Positions 34,919-47,366 of a DNA stretch of 64,000 nucleotides are shown in pieces (within the stretch, counting starts at the first letter, position 1; the number at the start of each line of letters is the position of its first letter). The translations under genes and the position numbers were made by a program. The notes under the pieces were generated by a model. The model saw only the letters and a program-made list of their open reading frames with translations. It ran no database searches and had not been told where the DNA came from. This DNA is from Thermothelomyces thermophilus ATCC 42464 (taxonomy: Eukaryota; Ascomycota; Sordariomycetes; Sordariales; Chaetomiaceae), in NCBI RefSeq assembly GCF_000226095.1, contig NC_016473.1, forward strand, positions 3,782,001 to 3,846,000. The letters run 5' to 3'.

Positions 34919-36355
34919 GCGCCTGGCGAGTATCCTACGAAGAGGCCAGAAGAAGATTCTTCTTTGCAGTCTCGGTGTATTTCCATTTGCTTGTTCATTT
35001 CTGTTATAATCTCTAATGAACGGATGACGGTAAGTGTCAGGGATACGAGACAACGTTGACGAGTTTTATGGCCTCCCTTTCTTTCTCTCTCTCTCTTTTT
35101 TTTTTTTCTCTTTGACTCTTTATGTTGGCTTTCTGTTGCGGGTGTTTCGGGGAATCGGACTGTGGGCATAGGGCATCTGGATCTTGATATCGAACATTTT
35201 GGATTGGACTCTCACTCAACATATGCATCAACGATGGACAAGCGTCATCAGAATCACAGTAACGAACCAGTCGTATTCATGATTATAGGGGTTTGGATCT
35301 TTCTCCTCGTCTTGTTGAGACGCTCAGGGGAGTTGGGGGCGCTTGTCACGGGCATCATGATATTACGAATAGGCGGGTTAGCATCGATGGATGGTTTCAG
35401 ATGAAGGAAATGAGGCATTGATGGGAACGAAGCACCTTTTTTTCAGGAGGGAAGTGGGGAAATCGTGGACAGCTCCCGGACCACGAGAGAGTCGGTGTCA
35501 GCTCCGCACGTTCTTCTGCTTTGCTTCTGGAGCGCGTTGAAGCTCTCTTTGTCTTGTTCAGTGACTTTGGGCATGGATTGAGAGGAAGGGAAATGGAATG
35601 ACTGGATGAGAGCATCTTTGGATCCTTGTTTCGTCGTCTGTTTTGGCTCCGTTTCCTTTGCCTCTTTTGGATGTATGTATTTACTGAGCTAAGTCGGGTT
35701 GAGGAGTGCCCTCTCTAGCTTAGCATACAAAAAGATATAAAATGAACATAGTCCGCTGCACACATCTGTGGATAGTGTTCAGGCAGGAGCTTCATAAGGT
35801 CGGTAGGTTCCGTTGATTCTCTTTTTGTTCATTCGCTGTCTGTGATCTGGCTACCGCAAATACAGAAGCTCTCGGGCAGAAAATCAGATCCAATGTACGC
35901 CGCTTCACCCATCTATGTTTGTACAAACGCCAGTGTAGTCCGTACACCATGTTGAAATATGCTGGGGTATCTGCCAAATGCAAAACTTCCCACGAAGCGA
36001 TGCTGCTCCCAGAGTCACCCGCTGTGCTTTCTTCCAAACTCCCAAGTGCTCCGGTGAAGCCACGTCAGGTGAACCTAACACAGTGTCCTGGAGGCAGATG
36101 GAAAATTACGGCCCCCAGTTGAGGGTTCATCCGGCCTCACGCTTCACACTTTGCTCGAATCTGTCGGCCAAGTGACCGGCAGGAGACGGGGCGGCCAGGC
36201 TTACTCGACCAGCGCGTTACGTTACCGGAATTGGGGGCGCGGAGCGTACCACGTGCCCATGTGCAGGAATCCCCTTACCTCCTTCGCCTTCCGCCCCATC
36301 CGCTGGCAAAAAAAATATGCAACAGTTTTTTTTTCGTGGCTCGTTTTCCTTCGCC
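34919..36355. other. Convergent intergenic region
   Basis: 1.4 kb between the stops of the J-domain gene and the sterol acyltransferase gene. It has T/CT-rich tracts (35078-35110) and AT-rich DNA near 35720-35760. No gene is supported. The open frame running on past the acyltransferase stop (to 36217) is intron read-through. Confidence 0.5.
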
Positions 36356-38259
36356 TCATACCAAGACGTAGAGCGAGCAAATCTGTGGGGCAAAGAGAGA
36401 AAGAGGGTAGTGGTCCAGTCAGCAATTGCGCCTGTCGGGGTGTCGCCAGCAAACGGTGGGACGAGTAACGTGTGTGCATGTTTTGGAACAAAAGCAAGAC
36501 TTACCAGGCTCAGCCCCAGAATCATACTGCACCAGAAACACACATTGTTGAACGTCTTGCGGCCGCGGACCCACTTTGTGCGCTGCAGCATGACGATGGG
36601 GAGCTGCAGCATCTGGCAGACGAAGCCGTAGCCGCGTAGCTTCTTGGTGATGCATGCCATGACGATCTCGTGGGCGATGGCGCTGATCAGGAAGGTGATG
36701 ACGGTGGCGTTGGCCTTGCCGATGTGCGGGCGGCTGGCGCTGTAGACGTGGCGGCGGAGGAAGCTGTACACGGGCACGTTCCACTCGCGCGAGAACTCCA
36801 TCCAGTCGGTGCTGTTCCACCAGTCGCTGTAGAAGTGCCGGTCGGCGAACCGCGTGATCTCGGCGCAGGCGCCGAGCACGTACTCGAAGATGACGAGGAA
36901 GACGAGGAGGAAGGTCAGCATGAAGGGGAAGAGCAGCCACGAGATGGTCTCGGCTAGGACGAGGAGCACCTCGAGAGCCGTCAGGGGCGAATCGGCCGTG
37001 CGGAGCGAGGGGTCGAGCCTCCGCTGGGCGTCGACCAGCGCCGGCAGGATGAACTCTTCCGAGATGACGGTGAGGAGGAAGATGCAGCCGAAGATGGCGG
37101 CGATCTTGGAGAAGAGGCTCTGCCAATTGATCTTGTCATTCCGCGGGTACTCGATCTCGTAGCACAGGGTGGGACAGCAGAGGTAGTCGACGTAATTGCC
37201 CCACGTCAAGTTGGCCGGGTACGTGATGGTACCGATGGGGCTTGTCAGCTCGCGGGCCAGAACCTCGCGGAGCTGGGCGATCTCGTCGGCGTCCCCCCGT
37301 GCGCCACCCTCCCCGTCTGCCTTGCCCCCCTTCGCCTCGGCCCTCTTCGGGCTGGCCATGGTGCCCATGGGATTGTCGGCGGTCGGGTAAAGATAGGCAG
37401 GGGCCCGCGATGCGGTCGAGGGATCGTCGAGGGCGCGCAGACGCTTCTCGGTCTCGCTCAGATGGCCGTTGTAGAAGGCATAGGAGTGCATCTTCATCAG
37501 CAGCACCATGGTGTGGAGCAGGAAGAAGACTTGGGAAGTCCAGGTCCATTCGAGCAAGAAAGGAACAGCGATCCAGAAGGCCAACCACACGACCTGGTAG
37601 ATGCTCATGATGGTCATGCCGCCCTTGGCCCACGTCAGCGGACCGTCGGCCGGCGCGGCCCGAAAGGCTCGGTGCAAGGGAAGGGAGACGGCAGTGGTGG
37701 CCACCATGAGGAGGTCGGCAATGGCCAGGTGCCAGAGCTTGACGGTGAACAAGCTCCATATCTCCACGCGCAAGGGGTACCCGGTATCTTTGATGTTGCG
37801 CAGCATGGACGTTATGGCCAAGATGGCGAGGCCGATCCAGAAGAGGTTGAAGAAGCCGTGGAAGTCGCGGTAGTCGCTATTTGGATCGAAGTGGGAGACG
37901 CGGCTGGCGAACTCGATGGTGGGAAAGAGACGACGGCGCTGCTGCTCTGCGCGGACCTGTTTGCGCGCTGTCGAAAGCGACTTGACAGACGGGGGCGCAT
38001 CGAAAGGGACCGGTGTTGAGCACCCGCTGCAGTGGAATGATGAGCTTTTTCTTGGTTCGCCTCGTCGCAGCCGAATCAATCGTCCGTCCTACCTCGTTGA
38101 AGCAGTCGCATGGCCATTGCCTGGAGTTTCAATCCCGCCGTTTACCTCGGACGCGTTGTTGCTCGTTTGCGACAGTTGAGAATGGGGAGGTCTTCGGGCA
38201 CGGGGGCGCGCGAAGGGATCGCTGGCGCCGTCCGAAATATCGGCCGAGGTAGAAGCCAT
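36356..38259 (-). CDS. ARE2: Sterol O-acyltransferase (ACAT/Are2 type, MBOAT family)
   Basis: Endoplasmic-reticulum enzyme that esterifies sterols with fatty acyl-CoA for storage in lipid droplets. Exons on the minus strand: 38259-38093, 38026-36505 and 36382-36356, giving 571 aa. The final exon is only 27 nt and encodes ICSLYVLV and stop, replacing a long read-through tail. Exon 1 is hydrophilic and Ser/Asn rich. At least eight hydrophobic spans follow. Family motifs are present: FYSDWWNSTDWMEFSREWN (the FYXDWWN acyl-CoA motif) and the active-site His in SAIAHEIVMA. A variable Gly/Asp/Ala loop lies at about residues 250-280. The donor of intron 2 is GTAAGT and its acceptor CCCCACAG. The split into Are1 or Are2 type is not resolved. 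Confidence 0.93.
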
Positions 38260-40879
38260 GGCGGTGCGTGATCGGGTCGGGGAGCAGCGAAGGGACCAAG
38301 CCGCCCTGCTCACTCTTCTTGATCGGTTGACGAGCGTCTTCGTCGGCAGGGTCGATGATTTAACTCCGAATCGAGTGCCTACTACTACGGTTGCACGGGT
38401 TCCCGGTATTAAGTACGGAGTAGTTATGTTGCCAAATCGGAGGGGAGCAGTCGTCGGGGTTCTCGCCTGCTTGAATGTGGAATCGATCGGCTAGTTCGCG
38501 CTCGGCAAGCGTTAATTGAAGGGCACATACTCTGTACTAGTAGTACGTGATACGAAATTATGAACTGATGCTCCCATGCATTATATTCAATTTTTGCCCG
38601 CTTGTTATACTCGCTGACAACCAGCGGCCATCGCAGCGCATACCCCATCATAATAAATAAGGTAATCCGTAGACATTCTTGGATTCCCACTGTTTCCTCT
38701 GACCAACGGCCCCGGCAGGCGTCAGCTGGGAGCCTTGCAGATCAACCAACTACGTCACCGCACGTGATTTGCTTCTTCTCTACTCATAGGTTCAGGCACT
38801 TGACTGTTTCGCTTGCCTCTCTTGGTCAGAAAGAAACATGTTGACAGTTACTGTACAAACCAACCCCGGATGTTCGGATCCAGTAGAGCATCTTGTGGGA
38901 TCTCGCTACGACCAATTCGGCCTGAGAACATTCTTTCAGTCCAAGGAAATGACGTCCGCAAACGAGATGACACACACAGTGTATGGCCTCGCTGAGCACT
39001 GCGTGGCTCTGGCATTTGCGTTGGTACGGAATAATTCGACCGACGGGCGCACTCAGCATCCATGATAGAGAAGCTGCGTTAGCACCAAGTATGTGCCTAT
39101 GCACGGATTTTATAGTCCCTCTGTATGTAAATACATATATACAGTACATACGTACACCCGCAGGAGCACGATAACGCACTGCCCGGATGCCTGGAGAGTG
39201 GCTTAGTTATACTTGAATGGTTTCGTAAGCAGCAAAGCTCTGGGCGGCACCCAGAGGAAGTGTTAGAAAGCCGGCAGCCAATGAATGTTTACCATTCACC
39301 ATCGTGGCGTTAGGGAGCTCAACGAAAGGGTTCCTCTGCGCAAACTGGTACAGTACCTTCCCCCTCCTTGCAGAGCTTACAGAGAGCAGGTTGCTCCACG
39401 TTCCATTGTGCGAGTCCAATTGATCTGCTTGGCATCTTTACTACCCCATCATGCCCGTCAACCTTGGATGTTGATTTTGACTTACAACGAGCAACTGCAG
39501 ACGCATGGTCCCTCGTGTGAGACATTACGTGCAGAAATAGGGCATGCGTGGAACAGAAGTCCTGTCAGGGAGAGAGGACGCACATCATGGTATGGTATCC
39601 TCCCTGCATAGGACAAGTGCTGAGGCGTTAAGTGCAACCCCACCGATTGATAGGAGTATAGTCTCGGCTTGGGCTTTTGAAAGCAGACAAAGGGGAACGG
39701 GACGTGTGGCATTCCCAAATGTCCCGATCCCAAACAGGAGGGTCATTGGTAGGTATTGTACCGTCTCGGGGGGGAGGGGGTTAATGCTTGTCCCACGCTT
39801 TCGAGAAGTGTTCATTGTTCCTCCTGATCATCTTTGCCCGTTCAATGTCTAATTGCATCGGATGAACTGCGCAGGATTGAAAAGTACGGAGTGCCTCGCT
39901 GAGCTTCGAGCCTTTTCAACACTCCTAGGCTCGGACTAGATGCTCTTTATCTCCTCTACCTTCCACCCACCACCATCTTCACTTGAGGCTTCGGAGATGC
40001 CGTTGTTTCGGAATTTGCATTTCAACTAAGAGCGCCCGCATCCTACTTTTTTTTTTACGACTCGCATCTGTTTTCCCAGCCAACGTTGGCACTTGACCAT
40101 CGTCACCGGCAAGACTTACGCATCATCATCATCATCGCTGCAACACACCTTACATACATGTACAGTAATACATGATGAGCGTGTTCTTTTAACTCGACAT
40201 TGCGCGTTCTGGACTGCGCAGTAGCCTCGTGGACATTCAACCAAGTTCGTTGTCGGAGGGTAAGTGGTATTTAAATCCCTTGCGCCCTTGTAACGTTTCA
40301 TTCTGGTGTTCTCTCCACACGTCTTTCCACTCTTCAATTACACCGAGATAGGCTTTGACCCTACCTCATGTTTCCTTCCATGACATACTCAGATTCGATT
40401 CGAAAAAAGAAAAAAAAAAAAAAACTGAACCTAGCAGACCACTTATCAGGTAAGATACCGGCCCGTTACCTTCTTTATTCATATCGCACCGCGGTTATCA
40501 GACCCCCAACCTTCCCCCCTGCCAGCCAAGTCGTTCGTTGCGGCGTCCCATCTTCCAATCGAGAGAGCCGAGCGCAACCGATTCCCAGCCCTTGCAAGTG
40601 CAAGCCAAAATTGAGCCCCACATCCCGCCCTCCATAGCACGTCGCGCTGGCAGCGCCAATTTCACCAAGTTACATACACTACACACAACCAACGGATCCA
40701 CCCGACTCTCTCTCGATCAGTCAGAGAGAGAGGGTCCTGGGCGCTCCAGGCCTTCCAGCGTTCGGCGCACAACCTGCCGGGACCACGCCCAGCGTCACGC
40801 CGTCTCGGCGAGGTTCCCAACGCCCGCACCCTCGCCGCCCGCTGCTGCACTTTTTTGCATTTGACTGCACAGCGCAGCC
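38260..40879. promoter_or_regulatory. Divergent intergenic region, ARE2 and the kinase gene
   Basis: 2.6 kb without a supported gene. It contains two more ACTCCGTA/TACGGAGT copies (38414-38421 and 39885-39892), a CAT trinucleotide patch near 40121 and an A-rich run near 40402-40424. The last 500 bp, C-rich and ending in a CAGCC context, are likely the 5' leader of the kinase mRNA. Confidence 0.45.
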
Positions 40880-43282
40880 ATGTCCTCGCCACCCATCGAA
40901 CCGTTACCATCTGGCCGACGTGACGAACCAAGTGGTCACAATGTGCAATCTGTGGACTCGCCGGACGCGGTAGTCGCCCCCGCGGCTCCCAATGGGACCA
41001 ACGCGCACCCAGGAGGCCCGACAATCGGCGCCGTCGATGCTACCGATGCTGTCGATGCTGCCGATGCTGCCGACGCTGTTGATGCTTTCCCAGCCCTTTC
41101 TGACCTCTCTTGCACAGCAGGTGCCACAGCATCTGCAGACCCCGGGCCAGTCCCCTTCCGCTCCCGGACCATCGCCCCCTCGCCCCCGGCCGCGTCGATG
41201 ACTCCGGCGCACCGACCCCGATCTCCTCCGCCCGCCGCCGCAGCCCACTACTCGGCCGACGACTCCTCGGCCCACCTCACCCACTCTCCCGAGTCTCTTC
41301 CCCACGCCACAGAGACCGCTCTGCACGTGCAGACTGATTTCTCGCATCCGACCTACGCATACTCAACACCTCCCGTCAACGCCACCAGGCGCGCAGCCGT
41401 CTCGCTGCGAACCCAGTCCTCCGCCCAGTCGCTCCGGCCGGTATCGAGGACGCCTAGTCTCAAAACCGGCATCTACGGCCCCCTTGGTTCCGCTTCGGCG
41501 ACCAGCTCCGCCGTTGCGAGCCCCGTCATCTCCGCAATGGGCGACCTCACTCCTCTTCCATCACCCCTTTTGGCAAGCGACTCTCCGGGCCCGTGGAGAC
41601 GGAGAATGTCGCGCGAAACCACCGTCACCCCACCGGCCTCGGCACCGCTCGATCCGGCGCACGAGCATACATCCCCTGCCAAGAACACCACGAGAAAAGG
41701 ATACACAGGCATCACGTCATGTCCTGCGCCCGCAGACGGAACCAGCCAACAACAGGGCGGCGGGCTCGCTCAGCCCAAACATCACACCAGGAACCGGAGC
41801 ATCAGCGAGTACATTCCGGACCCGATGTTGGTCCCTAAGCGCATGTCGACCGTGTCAGGTATCCGCGTCAAGCCCGATCTACAGAACGTAGCCGAAGGAC
41901 GCTTGCGCCGGGAACCCCACCTCTCAGAAGCGAGGGGCTTGACCCCCGTGGAGAAGCCCCCGACGCCACCCCCTAGCGAATCGTCCCTCAGCACGACCGA
42001 CCTGTCCTTGTCTGCTCCCTCGGCGACCAGCGCCCCCAGGGAACAGGCAGTGGCAGGCTTCTTTGAAGCGCGTGGCCGGTATGACCAGAAGCGGCGCCGC
42101 TGGCGGGCCCTCAGGGTACTCGGCCAAGGCACATTTAGCCAAGTCTACTTGGCCACCAGCCATGCATCTACCTCTTCCTCCTCCGACGAGGATGGCAGTG
42201 TCAGTCCGGGCGCTAGCCTGCAGGGTCTCCAACATCAGCCTTCTATCGCCCAGCGCCGGTCCCTAGTAGCCGTCAAGGTCTGCGAGCACGGTCCCCGAGG
42301 AGGTGCATCCGAGGACCGCATCGAGATGAGCTTGAAGCGGGAGCTCCAAATCATGCAGTCCGTACGGCACCCCTCGCTCGTGAATCTCAAGGCCTGGAGC
42401 ATTGAGCCGACCCGCGCCATCCTCGTGCTCAGCTACTGCCCCGGCGGGGACCTCTTCGACGTGGCGACTCGCCATCGCTCGCTTCTCACACCCTCCCTCA
42501 TCCGCCGCATCTTTTCCGAGCTTGTCGGCGCAGTATCCTACCTCCACGCCCAAAACATTGTCCACCGCGACATCAAGCTCGAGAGTGAGTGCCTTGTTCC
42601 CCCTCCCCCCCCTCTTCCCTTTCTTTTCTCAACCCAATCATGTGTATATATCTAAATCTCGATTCTTTGATTTCTAACACGGTCCGCAGACGTACTCGTC
42701 AACCTCGCACCATCCGAGCTGTCTCCCGAGACCGACTGGACAACCTATCCTTACTCAGTCATCACCCTCACAGACCTCGGGCTCTCGCGCCGCATCGAGC
42801 CCGACGAGAAGCTCGAGACCCGCTGCGGATCCGACGACTATGCCGCGCCCGAAGTCATCATGGGCCAGCCCTACGACGGCCGCGCGACCGACGCCTGGTC
42901 GCTCGGCGTGCTGCTGTACGCCCTGCTCGAGTCCCGCCTGCCCTTCGACCCCCCGCCGGCCGCCGGGCCTCAGGGTATCGACCACGCCATGCAGTTGCGC
43001 ATGCGCAGCCGCACCAGCCACCGAATTGCCAGGGTCGAGTGGCGCTGGTTTGAGTACGGCGCCGGAGAAGGTGCGGACGGCGAGGGCGAACACGAGGCCG
43101 ATCTCAAAAAGTTCCAGGACAAGGGCTTGCTGGGCGCCATGGAGGCCGTCGAGGGGCTCCTGAAGCGCGCCCGCAGCAGGTGGCCTCTGAACAAGGTCGC
43201 CGAGATGGAGTGGGTGGCCAGGGGCGTGTGTGTGGAAGGCGGGATCAAGTTCAGGGAGGAGGAGGAGGGCGAGGAGGTATGA
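40880..43282 (+). CDS. Serine/threonine protein kinase with long disordered N-terminus
   Basis: Exon 1 is 40880-42584 and exon 2 is 42690-43282; the 105-nt intron has GTGAGT and CCGCAG ends, giving 765 aa. Residues 1-395 are Pro/Ser/Ala rich with an Asp-Ala repeat (about 52-70). The kinase domain begins with LGQGTFSQVYLA (ATP loop), VAVKVCEHG (catalytic Lys) and HRDIKLEN, the last created by the splice junction. It continues with TDLGLSRR (DLG in place of DFG) and CGSDDYAAPEVIMGQPYDGRATDAWSLGVLLYALL. The layout and DLG motif fit the CAMK-like group that includes fungal Prr1/Hal-type kinases. The C-terminal lobe has an acidic insertion and ends EEEEGEEV. Substrate and pathway are unknown. It is convergent with HSP90. 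Confidence 0.88.
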
Positions 43283-44514
43283 TGAACCCCTAACCCCTTT
43301 CCTTGGGCACGCACGCGCGGCACAAAGCAAACGGGGCGAGGGTGCAGAGGTTTTTTTTTTTTTTTATGGCGGTCAAAGGAACTCTCTTTTCTGGGAAAAG
43401 GAGGTAGCCCACGGAGAAGGACAGTTACGGGGGGTTATTATGATTCATTCGATCGGTTTCGGACCGGACTTGGGCTGGGAGAGGAGAGAGCATAGAGCCC
43501 CACTACTGATGATGGGAATGAGGGAAAGAAACGTTTCGCCCACAAAAGAGTCTTCAGCCGACCATGGTTGCGGGCGGACCGTTGTAAATTACCAGCATGT
43601 TTTTCTTTTCTTTGGTCTTTCTCATCGAGACATGATGATACAACAGAAGAAGATGACGATAATGATGACGGAAGATAGAGAGAAGTGCATGAAGCAAAAT
43701 GGTTTATCTTGATGTTACTATATATGTTTCTTTTCCCCTCTTTCTCTATTTCGTTCATTAATTAGGTCTTTTCTTGGTGCCCTAGTCCCAGTGCTGGTGT
43801 CTTGGGAGTTCTATACATACATACATACAATCATATAATTACAGATTACATCTTGGACTTTGGACGACGAGTTGTTCACATCATTGCTTCCCAATGGATG
43901 GCGGGGTTATCAGACGTAATCCCTACAATGTATTGCTCTGAGTGTCCGTCTCCGTGCGTTGCACTGCCCGCCTAGTATCTTGCCTAGCTTCGAGCCTACC
44001 CATCTGTGGCTCTTACAGCCCAATCTTAGCCGTACGGCTCTTCTAGACCTTCGGTATTTTATCGAAATAAGCTGGTTTGATAATGCCGAGTTTCCGACTA
44101 TATTGGCAAATCAGGAACTCCTCACGTAGGGAACACCTAGTTGTGGTTCTTTTGACCTCAAAATTTGCAGCCTTGAATCACAAAAGCAGCGAGACCGCAT
44201 TGGCTGGGTCAGCAAACGGGGACGCATTGGCTGCAGTGGCAAATAAGTCACGTCGGAATTACAACAAGGTAACACGCATGGGCAAAGGCAAACCGCTGTG
44301 TCTAACCCTTGGAATTCATGTCTACGTCAAGATCATGACCCCGCCCACGTCCTGGCTAAAGTTACAGAGCAACGAGGCTGTAAGTTATTAGGCGAGGCCG
44401 GTAACAGATGCAGAAGGGTGAACTCAAGTGCCATAAAAATCGAAAATTAACCCGTTCAACTCCCATGTCCCAAGACCGTTTTTTGTTTTTTTCATTTCCC
44501 AGTCATGTCATCAT
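43283..44514. other. Convergent intergenic region, kinase and HSP90 genes
   Basis: 1.2 kb between stop codons. It has a T run at about 43350-43365 and a CATA repeat near 43813-43828. No gene is seen; 3' UTRs are likely. Confidence 0.5.
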
Positions 44515-46696
44515 TTAGTCAACCTCCTCCATGGCGCTGTCGCCAGTCTCGGCGGCAGGTGCGGCCGCATCGGCAGCCTGGGCCTCCTCGGTAGCCTCGG
44601 GCTCCTCATCCAGGTTCAGGCCAAGCGACACAAGCTTGTGGATGCGCTCGGCGAAGCTGGCAGGCTCCTCAATGGTGAAGCCGGAGACGAGCAGCGAGGT
44701 CTCGAAGAGCAGCTGGACGATCGACTTGACAGTCTTGTCGTTCTCGCCGTCGGCCTCGACCTTCTTCTTGAGCTCCTTGATGATTGGGCTCTTGGGGGAG
44801 ATCTCGAAGGTCTTCTTGGAGGACATGTAGCTGCTCATGGAGGTGTCACGGAGAGCCTGAGCCTTCATGATACGCTCCATGTTGGCAGACCAGCCGAACT
44901 GGCCGGTGCGGATGGCGCAAGGAGAGCCAACCAGCTTGTGCGAGACAACGACCTTCTCGACCTTGTCGCCGAGGATGTTCTTGAGCGACTTGGCAAGACC
45001 CTCGTATTCCTTCTCCTCAGCCTCACGCTTCTTCTTCTCCTCCTCGGTCTCCTCGAGCTCGAAGTCCTTGGTGATGTCGACGAGCTTCTTGCCTTCGAAC
45101 TCCTTCAGCTGAGTCATGGCGTACTCATCGATGGGGTCGACCAGGAAGAGCACCTCAAAGCCCTTCTCCTTGAGCGAGTCGAGGAAGGGAGACTTGGCGA
45201 CAGCCTTGATGGACTCGCCAGTGATGTAGTAGATGTTCTTCTGGTGCTCGGGCATGCGGGTGACGTAGTCGGTGAGCGAGGTCATCTCATCGCCAGACTT
45301 GGTCGAGCTGAAGCGCAGGAGCTTGGCAAGGGCGGCACGGTTCTGCGAGTCCTCGTGGATACCAAGCTTGATGTTCTTGGAGAAGGCGCCGTAGAACTTG
45401 TCGAACTGCTCCTTGTCCTCGGCGATCTCGTTGAACAGCTCCAGAGACTTCTTGACGATGTTCTTCTTGATCACCTTCATGATCTTGTTCTGCTGGAGAG
45501 TCTCGCGGGAAAGGTTGAGAGGCAGGTCCTCAGAGTCAACAACGCCCTTGATGAAGCCGAGCCACTCGGGAATGAGGTCGGTGGCGTCGTCAGTGATGAA
45601 GACGCGGCGGACGTAGAGCTTGATGTTGTTCTTGGTCTTCTTGGTCTCGAAGAGATCGAAGGGAGCGCGCCTGGGAACGAAGAGGATGGCGCGGAACTCG
45701 AGCTGACCCTCGACGGAGAAGTGCTTGACGCCAAGGTGGTCCTCCCAGTCGTTGGAGAGCGACTTGTAGAAGGAAGCATACTCCTCCTGGGTGATGTCCT
45801 GCGGGTTGCGGGTCCAGATGGGCTTCTGCTTGTTGAGCTCCTCCTCCTCAATCTTAGTCTCCTTGACCTTCTTGGTCTTGGGCTTCTTCTCCTTCTTCTC
45901 CTCCTCGTCGTCAACCTCCTCAATCTTGGGCTTCTTATCGTCACCCTCCTCGGCGGCGGCGGCGGCCTCGGCCTCCTCATCGGGAACCTCCTTCTCGGTC
46001 TCCTTCTGGACGTGAAGGTAGATGGGGTACGAGATGAACTCGGAGTGCTTCTTGATGACCTCCTTGATACGGCTCTCGTTCAGGTAGTCTTGCTGCTCGT
46101 CCTTGAGGTGGAGGATGATCTTGGTGCCGCGGCCAAGCTGCTCACCATCGGTGTCGGGGATGATGTTGAAGGTACCGCCGGCGCTGGACTCCCAGATGTA
46201 CTGCTCGTCGTCGTTGTGCTTGGAGACAACGGTGACCTTGTCGGCAACGAGGTAAGCAGAGTAGAAACCGACACCGAACTGGCCGATCATGGAAATATCG
46301 GCACCAGCGGTGAGGGCTTCCATGAACTGCTTGGTACCGGAGCGAGCAATGGTACCGAGGTTGTTGACAAGGTCCTGCAGGGGCTTGTCAGCGTGCATTC
46401 TCAAAAACCCAAGGGCACACAGCCAGGACGAAACTTACAGCCTTGGTCATACCAATACCGGTATCCCGGATCGTCAGGGTCTTGTTCGCCTTGTCTGGGA
46501 TGATGTCGATGCGGAGGTCCTTGCCGGTGTCCAGCTTGCTGGGGTCGGACAAGGCCTCGTAGCGAATCTTGTCCAGAGCATCGGAGGCGTTCGAAACGAG
46601 CTCACGAAGGAAGATTTCCTTGTTGGAGTAGACGGTGTTGATGATGAGCGAGAGAAGCTGAGAGATCTCAGCCTGGAACTCGAACGTCTCGGCCAT
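44515..46696 (-). CDS. hsp90: Heat shock protein 90, cytosolic
   Basis: ATP-driven chaperone for kinases, receptors and other clients. Exon 1 is 46696-46439 and exon 2 is 46374-44515; the 64-nt intron has a GTAAGT donor and CTGCAG acceptor, giving 705 aa. Splicing joins GMTKA to [15 protein letters not shown], the ATP-lid region. GHKL-type ATPase features are clear: the Glu in [23 protein letters not shown] and [12 protein letters not shown] Lys/Glu-rich linker follows at about residues 210-265, then the middle domain with the Arg in [11 protein letters not shown]. The protein ends in MEEVD, the dock for TPR co-chaperones, so it is the cytosolic form. Upstream there is a probable 5' UTR intron and heat-shock elements. 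Confidence 0.98.
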
Positions 46697-46726
46697 CTTG
46701 AGGGTATCTGTATGATCTTGGGGTAT

Positions 46727-46953
46727 CTGAAGACGAATTGATTAGTATCGGTGTGTGCCCAGAATCGTTTGCGCTGCAGAATATAATTGTACCAGTGGCC
46801 GCAACGAAATGCCGAGAGCGTCCAGAGGTGAATTTTCTGTTTTGCTGACGAGGGCTGTGGGGTAAGGTACTTGAAGGTGCGAGGGGAACGGGGAACGGCG
46901 GGCCACGAGGCTGAGGGGCAACCGAACGCAGGGATTCATCAGGGCAGACTTAC
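46727..46953 (-). other. Probable 5' UTR intron of hsp90
   Basis: On the minus strand a GTAAGT donor (46953) and a CTTCAG acceptor (ending 46727) flank 227 nt, with a strong branch site ATACTAATC about 20 nt before the acceptor. The intron would end 30 bases before the start codon. Seen as splice signals only. Confidence 0.6.
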
Positions 46954-47306
46954 CAAAGGAGAATGTCGATTGATCAACGGTCTACGCCTCGAAGACCTTT
47001 GGGTAGAAGTTTGAGAACGGGAAAAGAAGACGAGATGTGATGTTGGAAGATGAAGGGAGAGAGTCGAGTGAGGAGGAGCCCGTGGCCGCTAAAATGTATT
47101 GCGGGCTGTTCCCTGGGCTGTGCTCTCGCGAGTTTCCACGAGATTCTATCGCCCAAATTCTGCGACTTTCTTCTGATTCGCTTCTATCCGCCTCCACAGC
47201 AACGGGCGGCTGTTGCTGATTGGTTTGCGGAACAAGCTACCTCTGGCAGTGGCCCACTTGAGGCTGCAATCAGAACCCTCAGAACCTGGAGAAGAGAGAT
47301 ATTGCT

Positions 47307-47316
47307 AGAAAATTCA
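47307..47316. promoter_or_regulatory. Heat-shock element pair AGAAAATTCA
   Basis: Matches nGAAnnTTCn, two inverted HSF units, about 610 bp upstream of the hsp90 start codon and about 350 bp beyond the inferred 5' UTR intron donor. Confidence 0.5.
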
Positions 47317-47346
47317 TGGCATCGGTTTCAGAACTCCAGTTTTGCC

Positions 47347-47366
47347 TGAAGGAGGCTTTCAGGAAC
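47347..47366. promoter_or_regulatory. Gap-type heat-shock element
   Basis: Four contiguous 5-bp units: tGAAg gaggc tTTCa gGAAc. Three match the HSF unit in alternating order and one is a gap, the arrangement HSF trimers are known to accept. Located about 650 bp upstream of the hsp90 start codon. Confidence 0.55.

Noticed and set aside
36217-36355. Longer C-terminus for the sterol acyltransferase
   Set aside because: It results from reading through an intron with GTAAGT and CCCCACAG ends; the spliced 27-nt exon gives the family C-terminus.
44638-46503. 621-codon open frame on the plus strand
   Set aside because: Antisense shadow of hsp90, with Leu/Val/Asp/Glu-rich composition and no motif.
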